64,000 bases of DNA, taken from positions 191,350 to 255,349 of the forward strand of contig DDUU01000003.1 in NCBI GenBank assembly GCA_002344965.1, written 5' to 3'. This DNA comes from Candidatus Tepidiaquacellales bacterium UBA2330. Its GTDB lineage: Bacteria > Bacteroidota > Ignavibacteria > Tepidaquicellales > Tepidaquicellaceae. The position numbers were made by a program, and so were the translations under genes. The notes under the pieces were generated by a model that was given only the letters and a program-made list of their open reading frames with translations, was not told the origin of the DNA and did no database searches. The number at the start of each line of letters is the position of its first letter. Position 1 is the first letter of the stretch. Below are positions 8,762-17,668 of the stretch, piece by piece.

Positions 8762-10255
8762 ATGCTAAAGTATCAACTGTATATTAACGGTGAGTTTTGT
8801 GATTCTGAAGACGGTCAGACATTTAAGGCAACTGATCCTGCCAACGGAGAAGTTATTGCCGAAATATCAAAGGCAGGAATTTCGGATACAAAGAAGGCGG
8901 TAGCAGCAGCAAGAAAAGCATTTGACAGCGGAGTCTGGAGCGGACTTTCCGGAGATGAAAGATCACGAATATTGAAACAGCTCGTGGATAAGATCAATGA
9001 GAATGCAGAAAAACTTACGGAACTGGAAGTTAAAGATTCCGGATCTACAGTCAGGAAAGCCGGCGAAGATATTTTTCTTTCAGCTAAAAGCTTAAATTAT
9101 TTTTCAAAGACAGCTGCATTAAATTTTAATGAAGAAATTTCCGGACTTTCAAAAGAAGGCGTCAGTAAAAATATTATCCTTTATGAGCCGGTTGGAGTTT
9201 GCGCACTGATTATTCCGTGGAATTTTCCTTTGAAAATGGCAATTTGGAAATTAGGTCCCGCGCTTGCGGCAGGCAATACAGTTATTCTGAAACCTGCTAT
9301 GGAAACATCAGTAACTGCATGTGAACTTGCAAAACTAATAAGCGAAACTGAAATTCCAAAAGGTGTTGTTAATATTATAACCGGCAGCGGAAGTATAATC
9401 GGGACAGAGCTTGTTACAAATCCCGATGTGGATAAAGTCGGATTTACGGGTTCTACGGAAGTCGGAAAAATTATCATGCAGAATGCTTCTTCAAATCTGA
9501 AAAAAATCACCCTTGAGTGCGGAGGAAAATCTGCAAACATAGTGCTTGATGACGCGGATATTGAAATGAGCATTGACGGAGCGATTTATGCTGCATTTTA
9601 TCATCAAGGTCAGTGCTGCGAAGGTGGCACAAGACTTTTGCTTCATGAAAAAATTTACGATAAATTTATAGCAGGTCTGAAAGAGAAAATAGAGAAAATG
9701 AAGATAGGTGATCCGTCTGATAAATCAATTACTGTCGGTCCGGTAGTAAATCAGGATCAGTTTGACACCGTTATGAAATACATCAAAACAGGAATTGATG
9801 AAGGAGCTGAAATACTAACGGGTGGCAAACAATTCGGAAGTAAAGGATTATTCATAGAGCCAACTGTTTTTGTCAATGTAGATAATAAAATGAAAATTGC
9901 TCAGGAAGAAATTTTCGGACCTGTGCTTGCAGTAATAAAATTCAAAGATGATGATGAAGCGGTATCTGTCGCAAACGATTCAATTTTCGGATTAGCAGGA
10001 GCGGTATGGTCAGGTAATGACGACAGAGCTCTTGCCGTTGCTGACAGACTCCGCGCCGGTACAGTATGGATAAATGAATATCACTTGTTAAGTGACAGAG
10101 CTCCGTTCGGCGGATATAAACAAAGCGGTATAGGAAGAGAGTTTGGCACTGAAGGAATGAAGGAATATATGGAGTCAAAGCATATTCACATAGATGAAAT
10201 AAAAGACAGATCCAAAAAACCATGGTACAGAACTGTTGTTCCCAAAGACAGTTAA
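8762..10255 (+). CDS. NAD(P)-dependent aldehyde dehydrogenase (ALDH superfamily)
   Basis: This is a cytoplasmic enzyme oxidising an aldehyde to the carboxylate. Its 497 residues are the usual length. Visible features are IIPWNFP (oxyanion Asn in PWNFP) near residue 151, the coenzyme motif GFTGSTEVG around 228-236, the general base Glu252 in LECGGKS, and the nucleophile Cys286 in GQCCEGG. The C-terminal APFGGYKQSGIGRE motif is typical of the betaine-aldehyde/ALDH1 branch. The physiological substrate cannot be told from sequence. It stands alone, with AT-rich DNA upstream and a small GNAT gene 27 bases downstream. Confidence 0.95.
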   Translation: MLKYQLYINGEFCDSEDGQTFKATDPANGEVIAEISKAGISDTKKAVAAARKAFDSGVWSGLSGDERSRILKQLVDKINENAEKLTELEVKDSGSTVRKAGEDIFLSAKSLNYFSKTAALNFNEEISGLSKEGVSKNIILYEPVGVCALIIPWNFPLKMAIWKLGPALAAGNTVILKPAMETSVTACELAKLISETEIPKGVVNIITGSGSIIGTELVTNPDVDKVGFTGSTEVGKIIMQNASSNLKKITLECGGKSANIVLDDADIEMSIDGAIYAAFYHQGQCCEGGTRLLLHEKIYDKFIAGLKEKIEKMKIGDPSDKSITVGPVVNQDQFDTVMKYIKTGIDEGAEILTGGKQFGSKGLFIEPTVFVNVDNKMKIAQEEIFGPVLAVIKFKDDDEAVSVANDSIFGLAGAVWSGNDDRALAVADRLRAGTVWINEYHLLSDRAPFGGYKQSGIGREFGTEGMKEYMESKHIHIDEIKDRSKKPWYRTVVPKDS

Positions 10256-10282
10256 TATTTTTTAAATTAACATAAATCCGGA

Positions 10283-10831
10283 TTGTATAAAAATATAATA
10301 AAGGGTAAAAAATGTTCTTTGATAAGATTCATCGGCTCTGATGATGCATTAGTCGATATGATGCATAAAATTTTTAATGATGATGAACTTCAGGAATTTC
10401 TGAATCCCGAGTATCTAAATTTTAAAACAAAGCCTCAGATCAGAAAATGGCTGAAATCAAAATATTCAAATCCTGTAGAGATATGGTATGTGATTAAACA
10501 TAAAAATGATTATGCCGGATACATTTGTTACAAATGGAGAAAGCATTATGATGAAGCCTGCGAAGTATCTACTGCACTTGAAAAAAATTTCAGAGGGCTT
10601 GACCTGGGTTTCGAATCATCAAAACTTCTGTTTGATCATTTACGCAATTCGAATAAATTTAAATACATCGTTGCTTACGTTCATAAGAAAAATAAAATAG
10701 CTGAAAATAATCTTAAAAAACTCGGGCTTAAAAAAAATAACGCACTTCAGAAAATAGTGACAAAGGAGTTTTATGATTCAGACGGCAGTGACAGCGTGTA
10801 TAATATGTATTTAATAAAGACAGTTAAATAA
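10283..10831 (+). CDS. GNAT-family N-acetyltransferase
   Basis: This 182-residue protein starts with TTG 27 bases after the aldehyde dehydrogenase gene and is probably co-transcribed with it. It has the layout of the RimJ/RimL-like GNAT branch: an N-terminal strand (GKKCSLIRF), a central acceptor half (YAGYICYKWRKHYDEACEVSTAL), and a C-terminal acetyl-CoA half with KIAENNLKKLGLKK, where the Asn/Leu pattern of motif B is seen. The acetyl-CoA binding loop appears as EKNFRGLDLG instead of the textbook QxxGxG/A. The substrate is unknown. Confidence 0.75.
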   Translation: MYKNIIKGKKCSLIRFIGSDDALVDMMHKIFNDDELQEFLNPEYLNFKTKPQIRKWLKSKYSNPVEIWYVIKHKNDYAGYICYKWRKHYDEACEVSTALEKNFRGLDLGFESSKLLFDHLRNSNKFKYIVAYVHKKNKIAENNLKKLGLKKNNALQKIVTKEFYDSDGSDSVYNMYLIKTVK

Positions 10832-11098
10832 TATACGGAATTTTCCTTCCAGCAATTATCAATTTTTGTATAATATTCTCACCGGTGTTTTTACCTAAAA
10901 TAAAACAAGCCTCCGGTAAATCTCTAAAAATATTTTTTCAAATTAACGGGTATTAAGACTTAAATATAAAATTAGCAATAACTATATTGCATTTATTAAA
11001 AAACGAGTGTTAAGATTTAATTATTTTTAGAATCTAAATTCACAACTGAGAATTATTAAATCCAAATTTGAAAATATTGAAATTAAATTAATTCTAAT

Positions 11099-12652
11099 TT
11101 GAATAATATTTTATCTATTCTGATTTTTTTACCTTTATTGCTTTCGATACCTATTTTGTTTTTCAGAAAAGAAAGCGAAACATTAATTAAAAGTTACGCA
11201 TTTATTGTTTCGCTAATTCCTCTCAGTATCGCTGCATATCTTTTCTTTGCGTTCAATCCGGCAAATCCTGAATATCAGTTCGTAGAAAAGTTTCAGTGGA
11301 TAAGTATATCGAATACGTTTTATTTTCTGGGTATAGACGGGATTTCGATGTTACTTATACTTATGTCAGCATTTATATTCCCGCTGAGCATACTTGCATC
11401 CTGGACATCAATAAAGAAAAATATAAAGCAATTTTATTTTCTGATACTGCTTTTGGATGCAGGGCTTATAGGTGTGTTTTCATCGCTTGATCTGATTCTG
11501 TTTTATATTTTTTGGGAATTCATACTTATCCCAATGTATTTTATGATAGGATTCTGGGGAGCGGAAGACAGGATTTATGCATCAGTTAAATTTTTTCTTT
11601 ACACAATGTTCGGCAGTCTTCTGATGCTAATTGGAATTATCTGGCTCGGATTTCAGTGTCAGCCGCTGTTAGGACAATTTACGACTGATCTTACTTTGCT
11701 TACCAGGGCATCATACGCACTGGATCTGAATATTCAGATATATCTATTCATTTTATTCACTTTAAGTTTTTTAATAAAAGTCCCATTGTTTCCTTTTCAT
11801 ACATGGCTTCCGGATGCTCACGTTCAGGCGCCGACGGCGGGAAGCGTTATACTAGCAGCGGTACTTTTAAAAATGGGTACTTACGGATTATTAAGATTTT
11901 CACTTCCGCTTTTCCCTTCGGCTTTTGTCGAGCTCACGCCTTATATCGCAACTCTTGCAGTGATAGGAATTGTCTATGGTGCTCTGCTTTCAATTGTACA
12001 GAAAGATATTAAAAAACTTGTTGCATATTCTTCAGTATCACACCTAGGTTTTATTGTGCTTGGCACATTTGCGCTTACAGACGTTGCACTTCAGGGAAGT
12101 ATAATTCAGATGATAAATCACGGACTTTCCACCGGAGCTTTATTTATGATAGTGGGAGTGCTCTATGAAAGAAGGCATACAAAGAAGATAGCAGACTTCG
12201 GCGGGATAATGAAAGTGATGCCGGTATTTTCAGTTATATTCATGATAGTATTATTTTCATCTGTTGGTTTACCCGGACTTAATGGATTTGTCGGAGAGTT
12301 TTTAATTCTGCTCGGTTCATTTTATTCCTCCAATCTGGGAACAAATGCGTATTCAATAGTTTCGACAACAGCGGTAATACTTGCTGCAGTATATCTGCTT
12401 TGGATGTTTCAGAGAGTGATGCTCGGACCTATTGAAAAGGAAGAAAATAAAAATTTACCCGATCTGACGAAAAGAGAATTGTTTTCATTTCTGCCAATTA
12501 TAGTTTTTATTGTTTGGATCGGTGTTCATCCGAATACATTTCTATCCAAAACAGAAACCAGCGTGAAAAAGATAATAGAGAATTTCAATGCATCGCAAAA
12601 AAATTTCGGGAAAGGAAATCCGGAGTTTAAAGATCTTACAAATAATAAATAA
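11099..12652 (+). CDS. nuoM: NADH-quinone oxidoreductase subunit M (proton-pumping antiporter-like subunit), isolated
   Basis: NuoM is one of three antiporter-like membrane subunits of respiratory complex I and contributes a proton channel. The 517-residue protein is almost wholly hydrophobic with about 14 transmembrane helices. Conserved charges are present: Glu140 in YIFWEFILIPMYF (helix 5), Lys227 in LIKVPLFPFHTWLPDAHVQA, and Lys258 in AVLLKMGTYG. This signature separates NuoM from MrpD or NuoN. It starts with TTG. It is unusual that no other nuo gene is adjacent: a GNAT gene lies upstream and a terminator immediately downstream. It may complete a complex encoded elsewhere or be a paralogue. 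Confidence 0.93.
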   Translation: MNNILSILIFLPLLLSIPILFFRKESETLIKSYAFIVSLIPLSIAAYLFFAFNPANPEYQFVEKFQWISISNTFYFLGIDGISMLLILMSAFIFPLSILASWTSIKKNIKQFYFLILLLDAGLIGVFSSLDLILFYIFWEFILIPMYFMIGFWGAEDRIYASVKFFLYTMFGSLLMLIGIIWLGFQCQPLLGQFTTDLTLLTRASYALDLNIQIYLFILFTLSFLIKVPLFPFHTWLPDAHVQAPTAGSVILAAVLLKMGTYGLLRFSLPLFPSAFVELTPYIATLAVIGIVYGALLSIVQKDIKKLVAYSSVSHLGFIVLGTFALTDVALQGSIIQMINHGLSTGALFMIVGVLYERRHTKKIADFGGIMKVMPVFSVIFMIVLFSSVGLPGLNGFVGEFLILLGSFYSSNLGTNAYSIVSTTAVILAAVYLLWMFQRVMLGPIEKEENKNLPDLTKRELFSFLPIIVFIVWIGVHPNTFLSKTETSVKKIIENFNASQKNFGKGNPEFKDLTNNK

Positions 12653-12671
12653 AATTTATCTGATTCAAGAC

Positions 12672-12707
12672 AAACCCTTGCTGATATAATTCGGTAAGGG
12701 TTTTTTT
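12672..12707 (+). terminator. Rho-independent terminator of nuoM
   Basis: An inverted repeat (AAACCCTTGC pairing with GGTAAGGGTTT, allowing a small internal mismatch) is followed by a run of T residues. It begins 20 bases after the nuoM stop. Confidence 0.85.
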
Positions 12708-13225
12708 ATTAACTGAACAATGAAATATGAGATTCGAATCTTAATTTACAGAATAGCAGAATATTTTGAAAAGAAGAAACAATATCTGAAGAAATTCAAT
12801 ATCAAACATTTTCATCCGTGTAACTAAAATTGAATTACCGGGACTTTCCGGAAAAACTGAATGACATTCTACAGCATTAATATATCCTTCAAATTTGTAT
12901 TTATCTGAAGAATACGCGCAATCACAATTTTTTATACCTGAGCTTTTCCGTCTGAATATTTAATGCATCAGATTTTCCCATTCAAAAAATTTATCATTTA
13001 AAAAATATTAGCTTTCAGAATTCTTTTCAAATTTATTGAGAATAGATAAATAACTTAATGATAGAAATAAAGAGGTTAATAATTATCTTTGAAGAACTTT
13101 AAATAAATCAAAAAACAGACAGAAATATTAAAATGAGTTTTTGTATACAATTAATTATTGGAAATTAAAAATCAAATTGCTTATTTTACATAAATTTTTT
13201 TTAAACGTTTAACGATCTTTATAAA
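12708..13225. other. Gene-free AT-rich spacer upstream of the choice-of-anchor genes
   Basis: About 520 bases between the nuoM terminator and the next gene. No convincing reading frame, RNA gene or repeat is seen on either strand. The last 60 bases are very AT-rich and probably hold the promoter of the downstream T9SS genes, but I could not place a clean -33/-7 pair. Confidence 0.6.
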
Positions 13226-14614
13226 ATGTCAAAATACTTTTTAAGTATTTTTGCAATGTTATTTATTGCAAATCTCTCCTACTCTCAGTTACCAAATCAG
13301 AACACATATCTTTTTGCTCAGGTCGATGATTATACCAGTTACTCTGCTCTCTGGGGATATAAAGCTCCGGACGGCAGGGAATATGCAATTCTCGGCTGTC
13401 AAAACGGAACATCATTTATTGATATTACAGATTCAGCTAATGTTGATGAAGTGGACTTTGTGAGCGGCGTAAGCAGCGGATGGAGAGAAATGAAAACATA
13501 TTCGCATTATGCATATGTGGTATCCGAAGGCACAAACAGCAGACTTCAGATAATTAATCTTCAGTATCTTCCTGATTCAGTTTCTTTAGTTAAGACCTGG
13601 TCATATGCAGGTTATACCAAGACACACTCTATTCAGCAGGACGGTAACTACTTATTTTTGAACGGAGGAAATGCAGCCGGTTCTATCGGCGGAGTAGCTG
13701 TTATAGATGTTTCAAATCCGGAAAATCCAGTAAAACTGGGAGAGTGGACTACTGAATATGTTCACGACTGTAGAGTTCTTAATGATACAATATGGGCTTC
13801 GAATATTTATTCCGGAAAAGTATCAATTATAAATGCTTCAAATAAAAGCAGTCTGCAGTTTGTCAGAAATTTTCAGGCATATCCGCAACCTGTAGTTTCT
13901 ACGCATAACAGCGCATTTACATCAGACAGAAAATATCTATATACAACGAATGAAATTTCATCACCAAACGGAAAACTTAATATCTGGAATATAGAAGATA
14001 TAAATAATATCACATTTCAAAGAGAGTGGACACCAACAGGAATAACCACATCAATTGTTCATAATGTCGAAATTTACGGAAACCTGGCAGTGATTGCTCA
14101 TTACAGAGCCGGAATAAGAATACTTGACATTACAAACGGAAGTAATCCGGTAGAAGTAGCATGGTACGACACATATCCTGCAAGTAACAGCGCAAGTTAC
14201 AGCGGATGCTGGGGAGTGTATATGTTTCCTTCCGGAAAAATTATCGGATCTGATATGAGCAGCGGTCTTTTTGTAATTAAGACAATGAATATAATGACAG
14301 GAGTTTCAAATACTAATTTAGCAGCAAATCCGGAAAAATTCACATTAAGTCAGAATTATCCGAATCCATTTAATCCATCTACCACTATTAAGTTTGAAAT
14401 AAAAGAATACTCCGATATACAACTTAGTTTATACGACATAAGGGGAAACAGAATAGCAGAATTAATAAATGACAAAAGAGATGCTGGATCATATGAGTAT
14501 ATAATGGATGCTTCAAAATATAATCTTTCAAGCGGTACATATTTTTACAAACTCGAAGGACAAAATATCAAAGGAAATTTTTCAGACACTAAAAAAATGT
14601 TTTTAATAAAATAA
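13226..14614 (+). CDS. Secreted choice-of-anchor B family protein with T9SS type A sorting domain
   Basis: This 462-residue extracellular protein has a signal peptide (MSKYFLSIFAMLFIANLSYS), then a propeller-like region with repeated LVIVD-type strands (for example GVAVIDVSNPENPVKLGEW and GIRILDITNGSNPVEVAWYD), diagnostic of the choice-of-anchor B family. The last about 88 residues are a T9SS C-terminal domain, beginning LSQNYPNPFNPSTT and ending in a KKMFLIK-like strand, which directs export and surface anchoring. It lies 16 bases upstream of a paralogue of nearly equal length, so the pair is a tandem duplication and probably one operon. The ligand or role is unknown. Confidence 0.93.
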   Translation: MSKYFLSIFAMLFIANLSYSQLPNQNTYLFAQVDDYTSYSALWGYKAPDGREYAILGCQNGTSFIDITDSANVDEVDFVSGVSSGWREMKTYSHYAYVVSEGTNSRLQIINLQYLPDSVSLVKTWSYAGYTKTHSIQQDGNYLFLNGGNAAGSIGGVAVIDVSNPENPVKLGEWTTEYVHDCRVLNDTIWASNIYSGKVSIINASNKSSLQFVRNFQAYPQPVVSTHNSAFTSDRKYLYTTNEISSPNGKLNIWNIEDINNITFQREWTPTGITTSIVHNVEIYGNLAVIAHYRAGIRILDITNGSNPVEVAWYDTYPASNSASYSGCWGVYMFPSGKIIGSDMSSGLFVIKTMNIMTGVSNTNLAANPEKFTLSQNYPNPFNPSTTIKFEIKEYSDIQLSLYDIRGNRIAELINDKRDAGSYEYIMDASKYNLSSGTYFYKLEGQNIKGNFSDTKKMFLIK

Positions 14615-14630
14615 TACTCCAAATTTATAA

Positions 14631-16016
14631 ATGAAAAAATTAACAGTTCTGATTATACTTATAACAGTTTTAGTATTAACGAACAATTCATATTCACAAT
14701 TACCAAATCAAGGTACTTATCTTTTAAAAAATCTTAATCAGCATACTCTTAATAATTATTTGTATTCAGCAATATGGGGTTATGTTGCTCCTAACGGCAG
14801 GGAATACGCTTTACTTGGCTGTCCAAACGGCACTGCATTTATAGATGTTACAGATTCAGCAAATATACGTGAGGTAGATTTTGTAACAGGACCAAATAAT
14901 AACTGGAGAGAAATGAAAACTTATTCTCATTATGCATATGTAGTTTCTGAAGCAAATAACAGCAGATTACAGATAATAGACCTTCAGTATCTTCCTGATT
15001 CAGTAAGTCTAGTAAAGACATGGTTTTATACAGGATATTCAAGGACACATTCTATTTCTCAGTCAGGACATTATCTTTATCTTAACGGCGGTAATTCAGC
15101 TGCTAACGGCGGAATCACAATATTAGATGTAATTGATCCTGTAAATCCGGTTAAGCTCGGACAGTGGACGACAAGTTATGTACATGACTGCAGAGTAGTG
15201 AACGATACTATTTACGCAGCTAATATAGAAGACGGTGAGGTTTCTATAATCAGCGCAACAAACAAGAACGCTCCATCGACTGTCAGAATTTTTTCAAATC
15301 TTCCGGGTTCCGGACCTCACAATACGGCTTTGACGGATAACAGAAAAAGATTATTTGTTACTGATGAAATAGGAACAGCACCGTTCAGATTAAAGGTTTG
15401 GAATATAGAAGATTTAAATAACATTACATTTGTAACTGCCTGGCAGCCGACAGGAATAACAAACTCAATTGTACATAACATTGAAACTTACGGCAATATA
15501 GCTGTAGTGGCGCATTATTCAGCAGGGATTAGAATATTAAATATATCAAATCCGGATGTACCGCAGGAGATCGCATGGTATGATACATATCCTTCAAATA
15601 ACAATGAATCATACAACGGATGCTGGGGAGTATATATGTTCCCTTCAGGAAAAATCGCAGCATCTGACAGACAGACCGGATTTTACTTAATAAAATCAAA
15701 TATACCATTAACCGGTATTTCAGGTAATATATCAGTAAGCACACCTGAGAATTTCAAACTGGGACAGAATTATCCGAATCCTTTCAATCCGTCAACTAAA
15801 ATAAATTTTTCACTTCCTGAACATTCTAAAGCGAGTTTAAAAATTTATGATATAAATGGAAGAGAGGTCGCGCAATTATTTAATGATACAAGAGATGCAG
15901 GAAATTACGAAGTAAATTTTGAAGCTGACAGATACGGACTTTCCAGCGGAGTATATTTTTACAGTCTGACTACACAGAATTTTTCTGAAACAAAAAAAAT
16001 GACAGTTTTAAAATAA
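14631..16016 (+). CDS. Secreted choice-of-anchor B family protein with T9SS type A sorting domain (paralogue 2)
   Basis: This 461-residue protein is a clear paralogue of the gene directly upstream. Both share stretches such as NNWREMKTYSHYAYVVSE versus SGWREMKTYSHYAYVVSE, and SRLQIIDLQYLPDSVSLVKTW. A signal peptide of about 22 residues is followed by the LVIVD-type propeller and a C-terminal T9SS domain starting LGQNYPNPFNPSTK. The sorting domains of the two copies are less alike than the propeller parts, so the anchors have diverged or been exchanged. A strong terminator follows, closing the two-gene unit. Confidence 0.93.
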   Translation: MKKLTVLIILITVLVLTNNSYSQLPNQGTYLLKNLNQHTLNNYLYSAIWGYVAPNGREYALLGCPNGTAFIDVTDSANIREVDFVTGPNNNWREMKTYSHYAYVVSEANNSRLQIIDLQYLPDSVSLVKTWFYTGYSRTHSISQSGHYLYLNGGNSAANGGITILDVIDPVNPVKLGQWTTSYVHDCRVVNDTIYAANIEDGEVSIISATNKNAPSTVRIFSNLPGSGPHNTALTDNRKRLFVTDEIGTAPFRLKVWNIEDLNNITFVTAWQPTGITNSIVHNIETYGNIAVVAHYSAGIRILNISNPDVPQEIAWYDTYPSNNNESYNGCWGVYMFPSGKIAASDRQTGFYLIKSNIPLTGISGNISVSTPENFKLGQNYPNPFNPSTKINFSLPEHSKASLKIYDINGREVAQLFNDTRDAGNYEVNFEADRYGLSSGVYFYSLTTQNFSETKKMTVLK

Positions 16017-16037
16017 CGTTTTTTTAAAAACTATATA

Positions 16038-16070
16038 AATCCCGGTATTTAAAATGCCGGGATTTTTTTT
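16038..16070 (+). terminator. Rho-independent terminator of the choice-of-anchor pair
   Basis: The hairpin AAATCCCGG ... CCGGGATTT has a loop of about 12 bases and is followed by a run of eight or more T residues. It lies about 20 bases after the stop of the second paralogue. Confidence 0.9.
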
Positions 16071-16153
16071 TTATTAAAAATTAAAAAAATTAACTCAGAT
16101 ATAATTGGAATAAAGTAAAGTTATTATGTAGAGTAAGTGATTTTGATTCGGTG

Positions 16154-16213
16154 AAAAACCGTTTAAACGGTTTTTTATCATGCAGCCGGAATACAATTCC
16201 GGCATACAGAACT
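16154..16213. repeat. Double-palindrome repeat, copy 1
   Basis: This copy contains two adjacent perfect palindromes. The first is an ACCGTTTAAACGGT core flanked by A and T runs, and the second is GCCGGAATACAATTCCGGC. The same about 60-base arrangement recurs at 16289-16352. Each half could form a hairpin. It resembles REP/BIME-type intergenic elements. No gene is present around it between 16072 and 16478. Confidence 0.8.
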
Positions 16214-16288
16214 AACTAAATTTACTATATATAAATGAATCAGATCATAAGGAAAAAGATAACCTGTATTAAAAAAGATTTAGTTTCT

Positions 16289-16352
16289 GATAAAAAACCG
16301 TTTAAACGGTTTTTTATCATACTGCCGGAATACAATTCCGGCATACAGAACT
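16289..16352. repeat. Double-palindrome repeat, copy 2
   Basis: This is the second copy of the element at 16154, in the same orientation and nearly identical through ACCGTTTAAACGGT, TTTTTTATCAT and GCCGGAATACAATTCCGGCATACAGAAC. The sequence between the copies is unrelated, so this is a dispersed pair and not a simple tandem duplication. Confidence 0.8.
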
Positions 16353-16478
16353 TCCCTTATTTACCCCATCTCTAAGAATAATTTCCATTTTATTTTCCTA
16401 ATTTAGCTTCTCCAGCTTTGTCTTCACAATGCAGCATTTATAACTTTCCTCATTCTACCTTAACTATCCTTTTACAAA

Positions 16479-17465
16479 TTACTCGCACATTGATTTATAT
16501 AATAATCCATAAGACTTTTTTCTGTCCTCAAAATCAGAGGTTATAGTAACTATTGTTAACTCGTGTAATGCGTATTTTTTAACAATCTCCTTCAGCTTAT
16601 TAGAAACAAATTCAGCGTCTCCAATTACTGCAGACTTTCTTCGGTACTGTATCAGCATTTTATCTTCGAATGAAAAATTATAGCTTTCTGCTGTCTGCCG
16701 GTCAGGGAATGGAATATTCTGTCCTTTTAGAAATGTCTGAGACAGCCAGTATTCAGAACACTTTGCCAATCTTGCAGCTTCGGAGTTTGATTCAGCGCAT
16801 ATAACAAATAAAGCAAGACTGAGATACGGTTTTTTAAAAAATATAGAAGGTTTAAAATTTTGATAATAATTTTGAAAACATTGCAGCATATACTCATCAT
16901 TAATAAAACTGCCGAATATATAAGGAAGTCCGTTTTCAGCTGCATAAATTGAGCTTTCAGGACTGGTTCCGAGTATCCATATTTCAGGTAATTTAACACC
17001 TGAAGGAACAGCGGTAACATTTTCGTATGATTTTTTTTCAGAAGATCCTTTTAAATGATTTATTAGTTCCGTCGTCTTTGCGAATGAGTCTTCATTTGAA
17101 GTTCTCATTGCTTTTATAATATTTTTATCACCGCCGGGTGCTCTTCCGATACCGAGATCTATTCTATCCGGATAAAGTGACTGTAACAAATTAAACTGTT
17201 CTGCAATTTTAAAAGGACTGTAATGACTTATCAATATTCCGCCGGAGCCTATCCTTATTTTTTTTGTTAAAGAAGCAATCGCAGGGATTAGTATTTCAGG
17301 ACTGGCTGAAGCAAAAGAATAGGAGCTGTGATGTTCGGCAACCCAGTATCTTTGATATCCGAGATTGTCCGCAAACTTGGCGAGTTCAATAGTCTGCAAA
17401 ACAGCTTCAGCCGGTGTGATGCCTTCTATTACAGGAGACTGGTCCAGTATATTTAATTTTATCAT
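16479..17465 (-). CDS. LLM-class (bacterial luciferase-like) flavin-dependent oxidoreductase
   Basis: This 328-residue protein belongs to the luciferase-like monooxygenase superfamily, group 1 (YhbW/MsnO8-type). Typical segments are LNILDQSPV at the N-terminus, YWVAEHHSS (residues about 40-48), IRIGSGGILISHYSPFKIAEQF, and RIDLGIGRAPGG. These enzymes use FMNH2 or F420 and O2 to oxidise varied small molecules; the substrate here is unknown. It is a single gene on the minus strand, convergent with the preceding T9SS pair and divergent from pstS. Confidence 0.92.
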   Translation of the reverse strand: MIKLNILDQSPVIEGITPAEAVLQTIELAKFADNLGYQRYWVAEHHSSYSFASASPEILIPAIASLTKKIRIGSGGILISHYSPFKIAEQFNLLQSLYPDRIDLGIGRAPGGDKNIIKAMRTSNEDSFAKTTELINHLKGSSEKKSYENVTAVPSGVKLPEIWILGTSPESSIYAAENGLPYIFGSFINDEYMLQCFQNYYQNFKPSIFFKKPYLSLALFVICAESNSEAARLAKCSEYWLSQTFLKGQNIPFPDRQTAESYNFSFEDKMLIQYRRKSAVIGDAEFVSNKLKEIVKKYALHELTIVTITSDFEDRKKSYGLLYKSMCE

Positions 17466-17587
17466 AGGTTAAAATAACTTATTCAGAATATTCTGTATAC
17501 TTAGATTTTACTGCATATTTTTTGATGATATTTTTTAACAGAAAAAAATTTTACTAATTATTAATTTTACTTTTTTACCTGACAGAT

Positions 17588-17644
17588 TTTCAAATCTCTT
17601 TACAATTTCTTAACATTGCATACCATCTATTATGTTTATTTTTG
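17588..17644 (+). promoter_or_regulatory. Candidate pst operon promoter with PHO-box-like direct repeats
   Basis: TATTTTTG at 17637-17644 fits the Bacteroidota -7 consensus TAnnTTTG. TTG at 17616-17618 lies 18 bases upstream, close to the expected -33 spacing. Just upstream, TTTACA (17599-17604) and TTAACA (17610-17615) are direct repeats with an 11-base period, with a weaker TTTCAA at 17588. That is the layout of PhoP/PhoB-type binding sites. The promoter assignment is good; the PHO-box assignment is inference. Confidence 0.5.
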
Positions 17645-17668
17645 TATACCTAAAATTAAAACAATCCC

